A DNA stretch of 60,311 bases from Dehalococcoidia bacterium (GTDB taxonomy: Bacteria > Chloroflexota > Dehalococcoidia > CAUJGQ01): assembly GCA_035310145.1 (NCBI GenBank), contig DATGEL010000137.1, positions 1 to 60,311 on the forward strand, read 5' to 3'. The translations under genes and the position numbers were made by a program. Position 1 is the stretch's first letter. The number at the start of each line of letters is the position of its first letter. Below the pieces are notes generated by a model that was given only the letters and a program-made list of their open reading frames with translations, was not told where the DNA came from and did not search any database. Shown piece by piece: positions 34,790 through 44,879 of the stretch.

Positions 34790-36622
34790 TCAGTCCTCCA
34801 GGCTGAGCACGGCGAGGAACGCCTCCTGTGGAATCTCAACGCTGCCCACGCGCTTCATCCGCTTCTTACCCTCGGCTTGCTTTTCCAGCAATTTTCGCTT
34901 GCGCGTCACGTCGCCGCCATAACACTTTGCGAGGACGTTCTTGCGCATCGCCCGAACGGTCTCCCGCGCGACGATGTGCCCGCCGATCGCCGCCTGCACG
35001 GGCACGTCAAACAACTGGCGCGGGATCAACGAGCGCAGCTTCTCGACCAGCCGCCGTCCCTGATACTGGGCCCGGTCGGAATGGGTGATCAAGGAGAGCG
35101 CATCGACGGGCACGCCGTTGACCAGCACGTCGAGCTTCACCAGCTTCGCGGCTTCGTAGTGCGAGAAGGTGTAGTCGAGCGAGGCGTAGCCCTGCGTGCC
35201 GGACTTGAGCTGGTCGTAGAAGTCCACCAGGATCTCGGAGAGCGGGATCGTGTATTCCAGCAGCACGCGCGCCTCGCCCGCCGCCGTGGCCGAGCCCTCG
35301 TTGCCGTGCTCTAAATACTCCATCTTCTTGAAGGCGCCGCGGCGGTTCGTCACCAGCTCCATCACGGGGCCGATGTAGCGGCTGGGCGTGATGATCGAGA
35401 TGTTCATCCACGGCTCGCGGATCTCGGCGATCTTCTCCGGCGGCGGCAGCTCGGCCGGGTTGTCTATCACCACCTCGCCGCCGTCCGTGCGCGTGACCTG
35501 GTACTCGACACTCGGCGCCGTGGCGATCAGCTCGAGCTGATACTCGCGCTCCAGCCGCTCCTGCACGATCTCCATGTGCAGCACACCCAGAAAGCCACAG
35601 CGGAAGCCGAAACCGAGCGCGGCGCTGTTCTCCGGCTCATAGATGAGCGCGGCGTCGTTCAGCTTGAGCTTGTCGAGCGCGTCGCGCAGCAGCGGGTAGT
35701 TGTTCGCCTGCTGCGGGTAGATGCCGGCGAAGACCATCGGCTTGGCGGGCTGGTAGCCCTTGAGCGGCACCGCGGCCGGCCGCGCCGCCTCGGTGAAGGT
35801 GTCGCCGACCTGGCAGTCCTTCACGTTCTTGAGGCCGGTAGCGATGTAGCCGACCTCGCCGGTTTGCAGCTCGGCGCCGGGCAGCAGGGCGGGGCGGAAG
35901 GTGCCGATCTCAACCGGTTGCAGCTCAAGTCCGGTTGACATCAGCGCCAGCTCGCGCCGCACCGAGGCGTGGCCATCCACCACGCGCACGTAGGCGACCA
36001 CGCCCTTGTACTGGTCGTACTTCGAGTCGAAGATCAGCGCCCGCAGCGGTTTCGCCGGGTCGCCCTTCGGCGGCGGGATGCGGCGCACGATCGCTTCGAG
36101 CAGATCCTGCACACCGGTGCCCTCTTTGGCCGAGGCGAGCACCATCTCCTCGCGGTCGAAGCCGATCACGTCCTGCAACTCCTGGCTGACGCGCTCGGGC
36201 TCGGCGTTGGGCAGGTCGATCTTGTTGATCACCGGGATCAGGATCAGGTTGTGGTCGAGCGCCAGGTAGACGTTGGCCAACGTCTGCGCCTGAATGCCCT
36301 GCACCGCGTCCACGACGAGGACCGCGCCCTCGGCGGCGGCGAGGCTGCGCGAGACCTCGTAGGTGAAGTCGACGTGTCCGGGCGTGTCGATCAGGTTCAG
36401 CTCGTACTCGCGGCCGTCGGCGGCGGTGTGGAACATGCGCACGGCCTGCGCCTTGATCGTGATCCCCTTCTCGCGCTCAAGCTCCATCGTGTCGAGCACC
36501 TGCTCCTCCATCTCGCGCGAGGAGAGCGTGCCCGTCGCTTCCAGCAGACGGTCGGCGAGCGTGGATTTGCCGTGATCGATGTGGGCGATTATGCAGAAGT
36601 TGCGAATACGACTCTGATCCAT
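34790..36622 (-). CDS. lepA: elongation factor 4 (LepA) GTPase
   Basis: 610 residues. LepA is a ribosome-associated translational GTPase. G1 is [11 protein letters not shown]2 lies in [14 protein letters not shown]3 is DTPGHVDF and G4 is NKID. The LepA-specific C-terminal domain follows [30 protein letters not shown], ending in [12 protein letters not shown]. The ATG at 36622 has no Shine-Dalgarno sequence and starts 8 bases after an extended -10, so the message is probably leaderless. Confidence 0.97.
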   Translation of the reverse strand: MDQSRIRNFCIIAHIDHGKSTLADRLLEATGTLSSREMEEQVLDTMELEREKGITIKAQAVRMFHTAADGREYELNLIDTPGHVDFTYEVSRSLAAAEGAVLVVDAVQGIQAQTLANVYLALDHNLILIPVINKIDLPNAEPERVSQELQDVIGFDREEMVLASAKEGTGVQDLLEAIVRRIPPPKGDPAKPLRALIFDSKYDQYKGVVAYVRVVDGHASVRRELALMSTGLELQPVEIGTFRPALLPGAELQTGEVGYIATGLKNVKDCQVGDTFTEAARPAAVPLKGYQPAKPMVFAGIYPQQANNYPLLRDALDKLKLNDAALIYEPENSAALGFGFRCGFLGVLHMEIVQERLEREYQLELIATAPSVEYQVTRTDGGEVVIDNPAELPPPEKIAEIREPWMNISIITPSRYIGPVMELVTNRRGAFKKMEYLEHGNEGSATAAGEARVLLEYTIPLSEILVDFYDQLKSGTQGYASLDYTFSHYEAAKLVKLDVLVNGVPVDALSLITHSDRAQYQGRRLVEKLRSLIPRQLFDVPVQAAIGGHIVARETVRAMRKNVLAKCYGGDVTRKRKLLEKQAEGKKRMKRVGSVEIPQEAFLAVLSLED

Positions 36623-36630
36623 GCCGGAAT

Positions 36631-36639
36631 ATCGTAGCA
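36631..36639 (-). promoter_or_regulatory. extended -10 (TGCTACGAT) placed for leaderless lepA
   Basis: The minus strand reads TGCTACGAT, ending 8 bases before the lepA ATG. The intervening ATTCCGGC has no ribosome-binding purine tract. Confidence 0.55.
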
Positions 36640-36730
36640 CAGGGGCTGTTCGCCGCCGCCTGGCGCCTTGTTGATTCGGTACACTGCCCGTACGCGCGGC
36701 TGAGCACGCGGCGCGCGAAGGGAGCACAGC

Positions 36731-37324
36731 ATGGCGTACACGTATCACGAGGGCAGCCGCCGCATGCAGGACCAGTTCGACACCCGCCGCCTGGCCGACC
36801 TAGGCGCGGAGAAGTGGGTGCACGACTTCATCAGCGAGCCGGACCGCGCCTTCGTCGAGCGGGCCGACATGTTCTTCCTCGCTACGGCGGACGAGCACGG
36901 CCAGCCGAACTGCTCGTACAAGGGCGGCGACCCCGGTTTCGTGCGCGTGGTGGACGAGCACACGATCGCTTTTCCCATCTACGACGGGAATGGCATGTTC
37001 CTCTCCGCCGGCAATGTGCTGGTGAACCCGCGGGTGGGGATGCTGTTCATCGACTTCGAGCGGCAGCGGCGCATGCGCCTCAACGGCGTCGCCAGCATCG
37101 ACGCGAACGACCCGCTGCTTGCCGAGTACCCGGAGGCGCTGTGCATCGTGCGGGTGCGGGCGGGCGAGGTTTTCCCCAACTGCCCGCGCTACATCCACAA
37201 GCTGCAGCTCGTGGAGCGCTCGAAGTTCGTGCCGCGTGAAGCCTGCGAGACGCCGATCCCCGACTGGAAGCGCAGCCCCGACTACAAGAACGCGCTGCCG
37301 GCCAACGACCGTGCGCGGCAGTAA
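36731..37324 (+). CDS. pyridoxamine 5'-phosphate oxidase-fold (flavin-binding split barrel) protein
   Basis: This 197-residue protein has [62 protein letters not shown] and [14 protein letters not shown]. This fits the PNPOx-like group with the FPNCPRYIH end seen in flavin- or F420-binding proteins; it is not the vitamin B6 enzyme itself. The ATG at 36731 follows AAGGGAG. It is divergent from lepA. Confidence 0.88.
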   Translation: MAYTYHEGSRRMQDQFDTRRLADLGAEKWVHDFISEPDRAFVERADMFFLATADEHGQPNCSYKGGDPGFVRVVDEHTIAFPIYDGNGMFLSAGNVLVNPRVGMLFIDFERQRRMRLNGVASIDANDPLLAEYPEALCIVRVRAGEVFPNCPRYIHKLQLVERSKFVPREACETPIPDWKRSPDYKNALPANDRARQ

Positions 37325-37533
37325 CACGCCGGCCGATCATGCAGTTTCTGTTCGACGAAGCCGAGTTTGTTGCCGGGCCGATGCCGCAGCCGCGGCCGCG
37401 TGGTGTTTCCAGACTACAGCCGTGGCACAGCGAGGACTTTCCCATTGCCGAGGACAGCGGCGATCCTCCGTGGCCGGCTCAGGCGGTGCGACTTCGGCTA
37501 CTGGTAGGCTCGCAGGAACTGCTTGCACATACC

Positions 37534-38502
37534 TTACTCCAGCGCCGGCGGGCCGAAGCGCTCGGACAGATACTGCTCGGCGGCGATGGCCGCCGTGGCG
37601 CCGTCGCCGGCGGCGCTGATCGCCTGGCGCGACGAGTGCGTGCGCACGTCGCCCGCCGCGAAGACGCCGTCTACCGGCGTGTTCATCATCAGACCTACGA
37701 GCAGATGACCGCCCGGGTCGGTCGGGGCGAGGCCGCGCAGGAAGCCGGTCGCGGGCGTCTGGCCGATGAAGATGAACACCGCCGCGACGTTGAGCCGGCT
37801 GTGCTCGCCGGTCTCGACGTTGCGCAGCAAGGCTGCCTCCACCTCGTCTACACCGACGATTTCCTCGACGACGGTGTTCCAGACCGGTGTGATCTGCGGA
37901 TTGGCGAAGGCGCGCTCTTGCAGGATGCGGCTGGCGCGCAGCTCGGCGCGACGATGAATGAGATGTACGCGCGAAGCGAAGCGCGTGATGAACAGCGCCT
38001 CGTCCACCGCCGCATCGCCGCCGCCGACCACGGCGACCTCGACATCGCGGAAGAAGGCGGCGTCGCAGGTGGCGCAGTACGAGACGCCGCGGCCGGTCAG
38101 GCGCTCCTCGCCGGGCACGCCGAGCCGGCGGTATTCGGCGCCGGTCGTGATGAGCAGCGCCCGCGCCCGCAGCGCGCCGCCGTCGACCGTGATCTGGAAC
38201 AGGTCGCCGTCGCGCGCGACCGCGTCCACGGCCTCGAAGCGGAACTCGGCGCCGTAGCGCTGGGCCTGCGTCTGGATCGCTTCGGCCAGGGCGAAGCCGC
38301 TGGTGCCTTCAACGAAACCGGGGAAGTTCTCCACCAGGCTGGTCAGGGCGATCTGGCCGCCGGTCACGCCCTTCTCCAGCACCAGCGTGCGGCGACGGGC
38401 GCGGGCGGCGTAGAGCGCGGCGGTCAGTCCCGCCGGTCCGCCGCCGATGATCACCACGTCGTAGAGAGGCGCGGGTGGTGTTGCTGGCTCGGGGTCGCTC
38501 AT
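37534..38502 (-). CDS. trxB: thioredoxin reductase family flavoprotein
   Basis: The 322-residue enzyme uses NADPH to reduce thioredoxin through FAD and a dithiol. The FAD motif is IIGGGPAGLTAALYAARA, the active-site disulfide is CATC in VSYCATCDAAFF, the NADPH motif is VVGGGDAAVDEALF, and the FAD end GVFAAGDVRTHSSRQAISAAGDG is complete. It starts at ATG 38502 (MSDPEPATP). It may serve the two peroxiredoxins of the window. Confidence 0.94.
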   Translation of the reverse strand: MSDPEPATPPAPLYDVVIIGGGPAGLTAALYAARARRRTLVLEKGVTGGQIALTSLVENFPGFVEGTSGFALAEAIQTQAQRYGAEFRFEAVDAVARDGDLFQITVDGGALRARALLITTGAEYRRLGVPGEERLTGRGVSYCATCDAAFFRDVEVAVVGGGDAAVDEALFITRFASRVHLIHRRAELRASRILQERAFANPQITPVWNTVVEEIVGVDEVEAALLRNVETGEHSRLNVAAVFIFIGQTPATGFLRGLAPTDPGGHLLVGLMMNTPVDGVFAAGDVRTHSSRQAISAAGDGATAAIAAEQYLSERFGPPALE

Positions 38503-38600
38503 CGGATCGTCTCTTCGCACCGATCTTAACGGTCGGGCGAGGATGCGGCGAAATGGCCGCACCTGGAGGCGCCTGGCCTGCGCTGAGCCGCACAGCAACG

Positions 38601-38624
38601 CCCCGCTTCGAATCCGAAGCGGGG
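38601..38624 (-). terminator. perfect 10-pair hairpin after the opp genes
   Basis: CCCCGCTTCG and CGAAGCGGGG surround a 4-base loop, 28 bases beyond the oppF stop (minus strand). It is the most regular hairpin in the window and probably ends the oppDF transcript. No T-run is present. Confidence 0.65.
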
Positions 38625-38652
38625 GCAGTTCGCTGCTGCGCCGGGCGGCCGG

Positions 38653-39669
38653 CTACACGCGGTGGCAGGCGACAAAGTGGTTGGGCACGATCTCGCGGAA
38701 CTCGGGGATGCGCTCGCGGCACTCCTCGATCGCGATCGGGCAGCGCGTATGAAAGTTGCAGCCCGGCGGCGGGCGCAGCGGGCTGGGCACGTCGCCGGTG
38801 AGGATGATGCGCTCGCGCTTGGCCTCCACCGACGGATCCGGCACCGGCACGGCCGAGAGCAGCGCCTTCGTGTACGGATGCAGCGGGTTCTCGTACAGCT
38901 CGTTGCGATCGGCCAACTCGGCGATGCGGCCGAGGTACATCACGGCCACGCGGTCGGAGATGTGGCGGACGACTGACAGGTCGTGCGCGATGAACAGGTA
39001 GGTCAGGTTGTACTCGTTCTGGAGGTCTTCCATCAGGTTGATGATCTGCGCCTGAATCGAGACGTCCAGCGCCGAGACCGGCTCGTCGGCCACGATGAAC
39101 TGCGGCTCGACGGCCAGCGCCCGCGCGATGCCGATGCGCTGCCGCTGGCCGCCGGAGAACTCGTGCGGGTAGCGGTTGGCGTAGTAGGGGTTGAGGCCGA
39201 CGACGCGCAGCAGTTCTTGAACGCGGTCCTTGCGGGCCCTGCCCTTCGCCAGGTTATGAATCGCCAGCGGCTCCGAGATGATGCTGCCGACCGACATACG
39301 CGGGTTGAGGGAGGCGTACGGGTCCTGGAAGATCATCTGCATGCGGCGGCGGAAGCGGCGCAGCTCACCGGATTTCATCTTCGTCAGCTCGCGGCCGTCG
39401 AAGTTGATCGAGCCGGTCGTCGGCCGGTAGAGCTGCAGGATGGCGCGGCCGGTGGTGGACTTGCCGCAGCCGGACTCGCCCACCAGGCCTAGCGTCTCGC
39501 CCTTCTTGATCGCGAAGTTGATGCCGTCCACGGCCTTCACGTCGGCGACCTTGCGCTGGAAGATCAGGCCGGCGGTCACCGGAAAGTAGACGCGCAGATC
39601 CGAGACGTTGACGAGCACATCGCCGACGGCGGCCGTGCTTGCAGTGACGTGGCTTACCTGCTGAACCAT
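38653..39669 (-). CDS. oppF: dipeptide/oligopeptide ABC transporter ATPase OppF-type
   Basis: 338 residues. Walker A is GESGCGKS, the signature is [15 protein letters not shown] and Walker B is [12 protein letters not shown]; the C-terminal oligopeptide-family extension has CNFHTRCP with the conserved Cys pair. With OppD it would energise peptide or nickel-type uptake at the cytoplasmic face. No permease or binding-protein gene is adjacent; the partner membrane genes must be elsewhere. Four bases separate it from oppD. Confidence 0.95.
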   Translation of the reverse strand: MVQQVSHVTASTAAVGDVLVNVSDLRVYFPVTAGLIFQRKVADVKAVDGINFAIKKGETLGLVGESGCGKSTTGRAILQLYRPTTGSINFDGRELTKMKSGELRRFRRRMQMIFQDPYASLNPRMSVGSIISEPLAIHNLAKGRARKDRVQELLRVVGLNPYYANRYPHEFSGGQRQRIGIARALAVEPQFIVADEPVSALDVSIQAQIINLMEDLQNEYNLTYLFIAHDLSVVRHISDRVAVMYLGRIAELADRNELYENPLHPYTKALLSAVPVPDPSVEAKRERIILTGDVPSPLRPPPGCNFHTRCPIAIEECRERIPEFREIVPNHFVACHRV

Positions 39670-39672
39670 CGG

Positions 39673-40752
<1,080 letters not shown>

Positions 40753-40838
40753 TGGTCCTCCTTCGCCTCACCAGGAGTGCGACCAGCCCACCGTCTCCCG
40801 ATCGCCCGGCCGTGCGGGGCCAGGCGATTGCCGAATGC

Positions 40839-40856
40839 GCGGGCCGGGCCGCCCGC
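40839..40856 (-). terminator. hairpin just after tRNA-Leu
   Basis: GCGGGC and GCCCGC form a 6-pair stem with a 6-base loop starting about 3 bases beyond the tRNA 3' end. It could terminate the transcript or mark the processing site. Confidence 0.4.
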
Positions 40857-40858
40857 GG

Positions 40859-40940
40859 TGGGGAAGAGGAGACTCGAACTCCCACGCCTTGCGGCACATG
40901 ATCCTAAGTCATGCTCGTCTGCCAGTTCCGACACTTCCCC
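40859..40940 (-). tRNA. tRNA-Leu (anticodon UAG)
   Basis: The minus strand folds as a class II tRNA. The acceptor arm GGGGAAG pairs with CTTCCCC. The anticodon arm ATGA-CTTAGGA-TCAT gives anticodon TAG (codon CUA). A long variable arm precedes the T-arm GGGAG-TTCGAGT-CTCCT. The discriminator base is A, and the next two bases are CC but then G, so the CCA end is not fully encoded and must be added. It sits alone, upstream of oppD. Confidence 0.95.
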
Positions 40941-40997
40941 CGAACGTCCCGAGTCCCTACCCTGCACCGGTTCGAGCATCGCCGCGTGATAGCGAAC

Positions 40998-41023
40998 GTG
41001 CTGCCCCCTGCAGGAGACAGCAC
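40998..41023 (-). promoter_or_regulatory. 11-pair hairpin in the tRNA-Leu leader
   Basis: On the minus strand GTGCTGTCTCC pairs with GGGGGCAGCAC around TGCA, 11 of 11 pairs counting two U-G wobbles. On the plus strand the same positions would be C-A mismatches, so the structure is specific to minus-strand RNA. It starts 58 bases upstream of the tRNA and downstream of two -10-like boxes. Confidence 0.5.
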
Positions 41024-41049
41024 CACTCCGCGCTATTACGATCAAGGTG

Positions 41050-41058
41050 GTTATACCA
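41050..41058 (-). promoter_or_regulatory. extended -10 candidate (TGGTATAAC), tRNA-Leu proximal
   Basis: The minus strand reads TGGTATAAC. A start about 7 bases downstream would give a leader of about 100 bases before the tRNA. Confidence 0.45.
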
Positions 41059-41110
41059 TCCGCACGTCGCTCCGCACATTTCACTTTTCTGGCGCGAGCG
41101 AAGTGGCCGG

Positions 41111-41119
41111 AGTATAGCA
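41111..41119 (-). promoter_or_regulatory. extended -10 candidate (TGCTATACT), tRNA-Leu distal
   Basis: The minus strand reads TGCTATACT, identical to the boxes before gatC (59866) and the RDD gene (53270). It would give a leader of about 160 bases. Confidence 0.45.
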
Positions 41120-41236
41120 TAGGGCGTATGGCCCCGCAAACGTTTTCTCGCCGGATCGATGGCCGGCTGGCTCGCGGCAACGACGCGGCTTTGTAGCCCC
41201 AATATTGCGCTCAATCGCGCGGGAGTGACGCTGCCC

Positions 41237-42181
41237 ATGCGCATCGCGATCACGGGTGGCGCCGGGTTCATCGGCTCGCACAGCGTGGACCGGCTCGCCG
41301 GCGCCGGTCACGATCTGCTGGCGCTGGACGACCTCTCCTCGGGCTCGCTGGAGAACCTGGCGCAGGCGGGGCCGCGTACCCGCTTCCAGCGCCTGGATGT
41401 GCGCGACGGCGCGGCGCTGGCCGGCGCGCTTACGGCCTTTCGCCCCGCGGCGGTGCTGCATCTCGCGGCGATCGCCTCGGTGCTGTACAGCGTCGAGCAG
41501 CCGCGTGACAGCTACGCCGTGAACCTGACCGGCACGCTGCACGCGCTGGAAGCGGCGCGCGCGGCCGGCGCCACACGCTTCGTCTTTGCCAGCTCCGCCG
41601 CCGTGTATGGGGGCGACCCGGCGCTGCCCTCGGCGGAGGACGATCCGCTGCGCCCGGTTGCGCCCTATGCGGCGCACAAGGCGGCCGGCGAACTGCTCTG
41701 CCGCTCCTACCGGGCGGCGTTTGGCCTGGAAACCGTGTCGCTGCGTTTCTTCAACGTCTTCGGCGCCCGGCAGAACCCCGACAGCCCCTACTCGGGCGTG
41801 ATCTCTTTGTTTATCGAGGCGATGTCCGGCGGCGGTGTAGCCACGATCATGGGTGACGGCGAGCAGACGCGCGACTTCATCGACGTGGGCGACGTGACGC
41901 GAGCGATCGAGGCGGCGTTGGCCGGCCCCGACCCCGGCCCGGAGCCGATCAACGTCGGCCGCGGCGAATCGGTCAGCATCCGCGATCTCTACCGCCTGAT
42001 CGCCGCCGCGGTCGGCGCCGCCGATGCGCCGCGCTTCGCTCCGGCGCGGGCCGGCGATGTGCGCCACTCGCGCGCCCGTATCGATGCCCTGGGCACGCGG
42101 CTGGGGCTGACGCCGCAGATTCCGGTAGCGGAGGGCATCGCACACCTGGTGCGGACGCGGCTCGCCTCCGCCGGAGGCTGA
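41237..42181 (+). CDS. NAD-dependent epimerase/dehydratase (UDP-glucose 4-epimerase-like)
   Basis: The 314-residue extended SDR has RIAITGGAGFIGSHSVDRLA (NAD binding), VLHLAAIASV, FASSAAVYGG (catalytic Ser/Thr region), YAAHK (Tyr and Lys of the active site) and RFFNVFGARQNP. It fits GalE-like or dTDP-glucose dehydratase-like nucleotide-sugar enzymes; the substrate is not readable. ATG 41237 (MRIAITGG) is the natural start because it begins the first Rossmann strand. Confidence 0.92.
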   Translation: MRIAITGGAGFIGSHSVDRLAGAGHDLLALDDLSSGSLENLAQAGPRTRFQRLDVRDGAALAGALTAFRPAAVLHLAAIASVLYSVEQPRDSYAVNLTGTLHALEAARAAGATRFVFASSAAVYGGDPALPSAEDDPLRPVAPYAAHKAAGELLCRSYRAAFGLETVSLRFFNVFGARQNPDSPYSGVISLFIEAMSGGGVATIMGDGEQTRDFIDVGDVTRAIEAALAGPDPGPEPINVGRGESVSIRDLYRLIAAAVGAADAPRFAPARAGDVRHSRARIDALGTRLGLTPQIPVAEGIAHLVRTRLASAGG

Positions 42182-42440
42182 GGGGCCCTTGCTCGGCCGC
42201 CGGCCGGCACGCTTGCGCCGGAGGGCGCCGCAATGTGTAGGGCCAGGACCGCATGGATAGCGCCTTCGGATCTGACGCGCGCGGCCTCGGGTCTGTCACG
42301 CTGAGGCTATGTAACGCACGGCTCGTGCGGTGTGACAAAACCCTAAAGTTCCGCACCAGCAGGCCCGATAACCAGTACAGCGGCGCCCGGACGCGGCAAC
42401 ACCGCGCCGCCGCAGGCAATCCGGGCGAGGAGCGCCGGCG

Positions 42441-42671
42441 ATGTTTATCCTCAAGGGCTGCCCGAAGTGCAAGGGCGACCTGGCGGCGGAAAGCAGCCGC
42501 CGCCGCATGGAAGCGGACGACGACGTCACCTGCATCCAGTGCGGCTACCACCTGCGCCCCGACGAACAGCAGAGCCTGTTCAGCCGCCTGGTGCCCGTGC
42601 AGCGCCGCCCGCAGCCGCTGTCGGCGCTGGCGGCCATACCTGTGACGCTGCCGGTGCGACGCTCGGCCTAA
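42441..42671 (+). CDS. small zinc-ribbon protein
   Basis: This 76-residue protein starts at ATG 42441 behind GAGGAG. CPKC (residues 7-10) and CIQC (31-34), 20 residues apart, form a zinc ribbon. The rest is basic and proline-rich (RLVPVQRRPQPLSALA). It resembles short zinc-ribbon proteins of unknown role found in Chloroflexota and Actinobacteria. It ends 4 bases inside the convergent enoyl-CoA hydratase gene. Confidence 0.75.
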   Translation: MFILKGCPKCKGDLAAESSRRRMEADDDVTCIQCGYHLRPDEQQSLFSRLVPVQRRPQPLSALAAIPVTLPVRRSA

Positions 42672-43459
42672 CGCCCTGTCCAGACGGGGTCGCGCTTCTC
42701 GGCGAAGGCACGGGGCCCTTCCTTCGCATCCTCGGCCGTTCGTGCCAGGCGGCGGATCGCTTCGCCCATGCGCACGGCGTCGGGCAGCGGCAGGGTGGAG
42801 CAGCGCACGCAGACTTCTTTGGTAGCGGCCACGGCCGTCGGACCGCGCTGAAGCAGCCGGTCGGCCCAGCGCTCGGCTTCGGCCAGCAGATCGTCGTGCG
42901 GAATCACCCGGTGCACCAGCCCCACGCGATGGGCTTCGTTGGCGTTGATCGAGTCGCCCATCAGCAGCAGTTCCAGTGAGGGCCCCATGCCCACCAGCCG
43001 TGGCAGGCGGATCGCGGCCATGATCGTGGGCACGCCGATCTTGACCTCCGGGAAGCCGAACATGGCGCGGTCCGAGGCCAGGCGGAAGTCGCAGGTGATC
43101 GCCAGGGTGCAGCCGATGCCGAGGCAGTGGCCGTTGATCGCGGCGATCGTCGGCTTCCAGACCTCGAGGCCGGACTCGAAGCTGTCCAGCCCGTACATCG
43201 AGGACCAAAAGCCGCTGTAGTTGACCGGCTGGCCGGCGCCGGCACGGTTGCCCGCCGCCAGTTCCTTCACGTCGGCGCCGGACGAGAAGGCGCGGCCGTT
43301 GCCCGTCACGATTGCAACCCAGACGTCGGGATCCTGGCGGAAGTCGAGCCAGGCTTCGCGCAGCTCACGCCCCATCTCGCCGTTGAAGGCGTTGAGCGAC
43401 TCCGGGCGGTTGAGCGTGATGTATGCCTTGCGCCCCTTCTTCTCGTAGATCACCGCCAT
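42668..43459 (-). CDS. enoyl-CoA hydratase/isomerase family protein
   Basis: 263 residues with the crotonase fold. ITLNRPESLNAFNGEM, GNGRAFSSGADVKEL (oxyanion hole), and AINGHCLGIGCTLAITCDFRLAS followed by FGFPEVKIGV are characteristic. The Glu in FPEVKIGV matches one of the two catalytic Glu positions; the other position in GHCLGIGCTL is not acidic, which suggests isomerase or other activity rather than standard hydratase. AAGGAG lies 6 bases before the ATG. Confidence 0.92.
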   Translation of the reverse strand: MAVIYEKKGRKAYITLNRPESLNAFNGEMGRELREAWLDFRQDPDVWVAIVTGNGRAFSSGADVKELAAGNRAGAGQPVNYSGFWSSMYGLDSFESGLEVWKPTIAAINGHCLGIGCTLAITCDFRLASDRAMFGFPEVKIGVPTIMAAIRLPRLVGMGPSLELLLMGDSINANEAHRVGLVHRVIPHDDLLAEAERWADRLLQRGPTAVAATKEVCVRCSTLPLPDAVRMGEAIRRLARTAEDAKEGPRAFAEKRDPVWTGR

Positions 43460-43521
43460 CGTGGACTCCTTCGCTTCGCGGCCGCGTGCGCCCATAAGGC
43501 GTCGTGGCCTGTGGCGCCTGC

Positions 43522-44037
43522 CTATGCCGGGAGGGCCGGCGGCAGGTCGTCGGCGAACCAGCCCGCCTGGCCGGGCGCCTCCTCGACGCCGACCGTGATG
43601 CGGCGGATATTGTCGCCAGCAGCAGCGTGCAGCGCCTCCACCACCTGCCACCAGAACCACTCGGCGATCAGCTCGGCGGTCGTGTTGGCGATCGGCAGCT
43701 CGAGCACATCCTCGGCGGGGAACACGTAGCCCTTCTCGCCGAAGCGCAGCGCAATCGTGCGCTCCTGGCGCGCGATCTCGATCTCGCGGCTCGCGCCCTG
43801 CAAGAGGAAATGGTGATCCAGCCGCTCGCAGATCTTGCGGCCACTGTGCTTCAGCAGACCGAAGTCGGCCACCCAGCCGATCGCGCTCAACTCGCCCTCG
43901 GCCTCGATCGTGACAGCGTAATTGTGGCCGTGCAGCGGCTCGATGCTGCCGCCGAAGGTTGCCATGTGCGCGGCGGCGAACTTGAGGCGTTGCGCCTGCA
44001 CCCTGGCCGCGCGGTAGGGCCGCTGATCGGGCGTCAT
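43522..44037 (-). CDS. 6-pyruvoyl-tetrahydropterin synthase / QueD-fold protein lacking the usual Cys
   Basis: 171 residues from ATG 44037. The zinc His ligands are in KFAAAHM and in HGHNYAVTIEAEG, and the conserved DFG..K and LDHHFLL follow, as does the C-terminal E in TVGVEEAPGQAGWF. In QueD and PTPS the catalytic Cys lies four residues before HGH; here that place is Ile, in IEPLHGH, with Glu next to it. This is unlike canonical QueD and may mean a different product, as in PTPS-III where Glu replaces Cys. No queosine or folate gene adjoins it. Confidence 0.85.
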   Translation of the reverse strand: MTPDQRPYRAARVQAQRLKFAAAHMATFGGSIEPLHGHNYAVTIEAEGELSAIGWVADFGLLKHSGRKICERLDHHFLLQGASREIEIARQERTIALRFGEKGYVFPAEDVLELPIANTTAELIAEWFWWQVVEALHAAAGDNIRRITVGVEEAPGQAGWFADDLPPALPA

Positions 44038-44172
44038 CGCAGACCGCCCGCGCGCCGCCACCGCGCCGTGCCACGGCGGTGTCTGGCATTTTTTTTCGAC
44101 ACCATTGCACTACCGGCATCGATCGCGTTACGGTTTGGTATCGGGGTCAAGTCACGGACATTGAGACTGTGG

Positions 44173-44201
44173 TTCAACCGCGTAGGGACAAGTTCTAACA
44201 T
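44173..44201 (+). promoter_or_regulatory. sigma-70-type promoter candidate, TTCAAC-17-TAACAT
   Basis: TTCAAC (44173-44178) and TAACAT (44196-44201) are spaced by exactly 17 bases, matching -35 and -10 at several positions each. It reads toward the MarR gene. Confidence 0.45.
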
Positions 44202-44231
44202 AAATTTTTAGCATCAGCTCCTTGGAGGTGC

Positions 44232-44255
44232 TAGGCTTACGCAGATATCAGCCTA
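44232..44255 (+). promoter_or_regulatory. palindromic operator candidate
   Basis: TAGGCT, 12 bases, AGCCTA: a perfect 6-base inverted repeat whose centres are 18 bases apart, typical of a dimeric regulator. It lies downstream of the promoter candidate and 117 bases before the MarR start, so autorepression is plausible. Confidence 0.5.
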
Positions 44256-44372
44256 CATAAGATTACCGGCGTGTGGTAGTGCAGCCCCGGCCCGGCGCAC
44301 GGCCGTTGAGATTGGTGCGGCCGATTGGCCAGTTCGGCCCAGGTCGCCGCGGACATGAAGGCAGGAACAGCT

Positions 44373-44879
44373 ATGCAGAATCCCCCACATCCCGCCGTCG
44401 ATGCCTACCGACGGCTGTATGTTGCGCACACCGCGGTTGCACGAGCGATTGAGCGCGACCTGATCCGGGTCGGCGTGAGCCTGCCGCAGGCGATCGCGCT
44501 GCAGGTGATTGGCACCGCGACCGGACCCGTAACGGCCACGCAACTCGCCGGCTACATGGGCCAGGAGCGCCAGAGCATGACCGGGCTGATCGACCGCATG
44601 GAGGTAAAGTCCTGGCTGATGCGTGTGCGCGACCTGCCGGATCGCCGCGCAATCCGCCTTGAGCTGACCGACAGCGGCCGCAAGAAGCTCGACGAAATTC
44701 TGCCGATCACCTATCACGCGGTGATCCAGATCTTTAACCGCTTCGGCGAGGGTGAATTGCTGAATATGGCGCGTACCTTTGAAGCGGTCTACGACGCCGC
44801 GGCCGCGCAGCCGGGTATGGATCTGCCGTCGGTCTTCGATCGCGAGCCGCACGCCGCGGCGGGCGCGGCCATCGCCTGA
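44373..44879 (+). CDS. MarR-family transcriptional regulator
   Basis: This 168-residue protein from ATG 44373 (AGGA 7 bases upstream) has SLPQAIALQVIGTATGPVTA, TQLAGYMGQERQSMTGLIDRM (recognition helix) and RVRDLPDRRAIRLELTDSGRKKL (wing). The C-terminal 40 residues are helical and extend beyond the usual MarR dimer region. Upstream ATG 44355 is an alternative start. It is divergent from the QueD-fold gene and lies behind an AT-rich control region with a palindrome. Confidence 0.88.
   Translation: MQNPPHPAVDAYRRLYVAHTAVARAIERDLIRVGVSLPQAIALQVIGTATGPVTATQLAGYMGQERQSMTGLIDRMEVKSWLMRVRDLPDRRAIRLELTDSGRKKLDEILPITYHAVIQIFNRFGEGELLNMARTFEAVYDAAAAQPGMDLPSVFDREPHAAAGAAIA

Larger units (their letters stand above)
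44038..44372. other. 335-base divergent intergenic region, AT-richer core
   Basis: Bases 44085-44275 are clearly AT-richer than the surroundings (TTTTTTTT, AAATTTTTA). They contain a sigma-70-type promoter and a palindrome next to a marR-type gene. No coding frame is credible. Confidence 0.75.

Noticed and set aside
37325-37533. Small gene starting MQFLFDEAEF between the PNPOx-fold gene and trxB
   Set aside because: The frame soon runs antisense into trxB and loses protein-like composition; no ribosome site.
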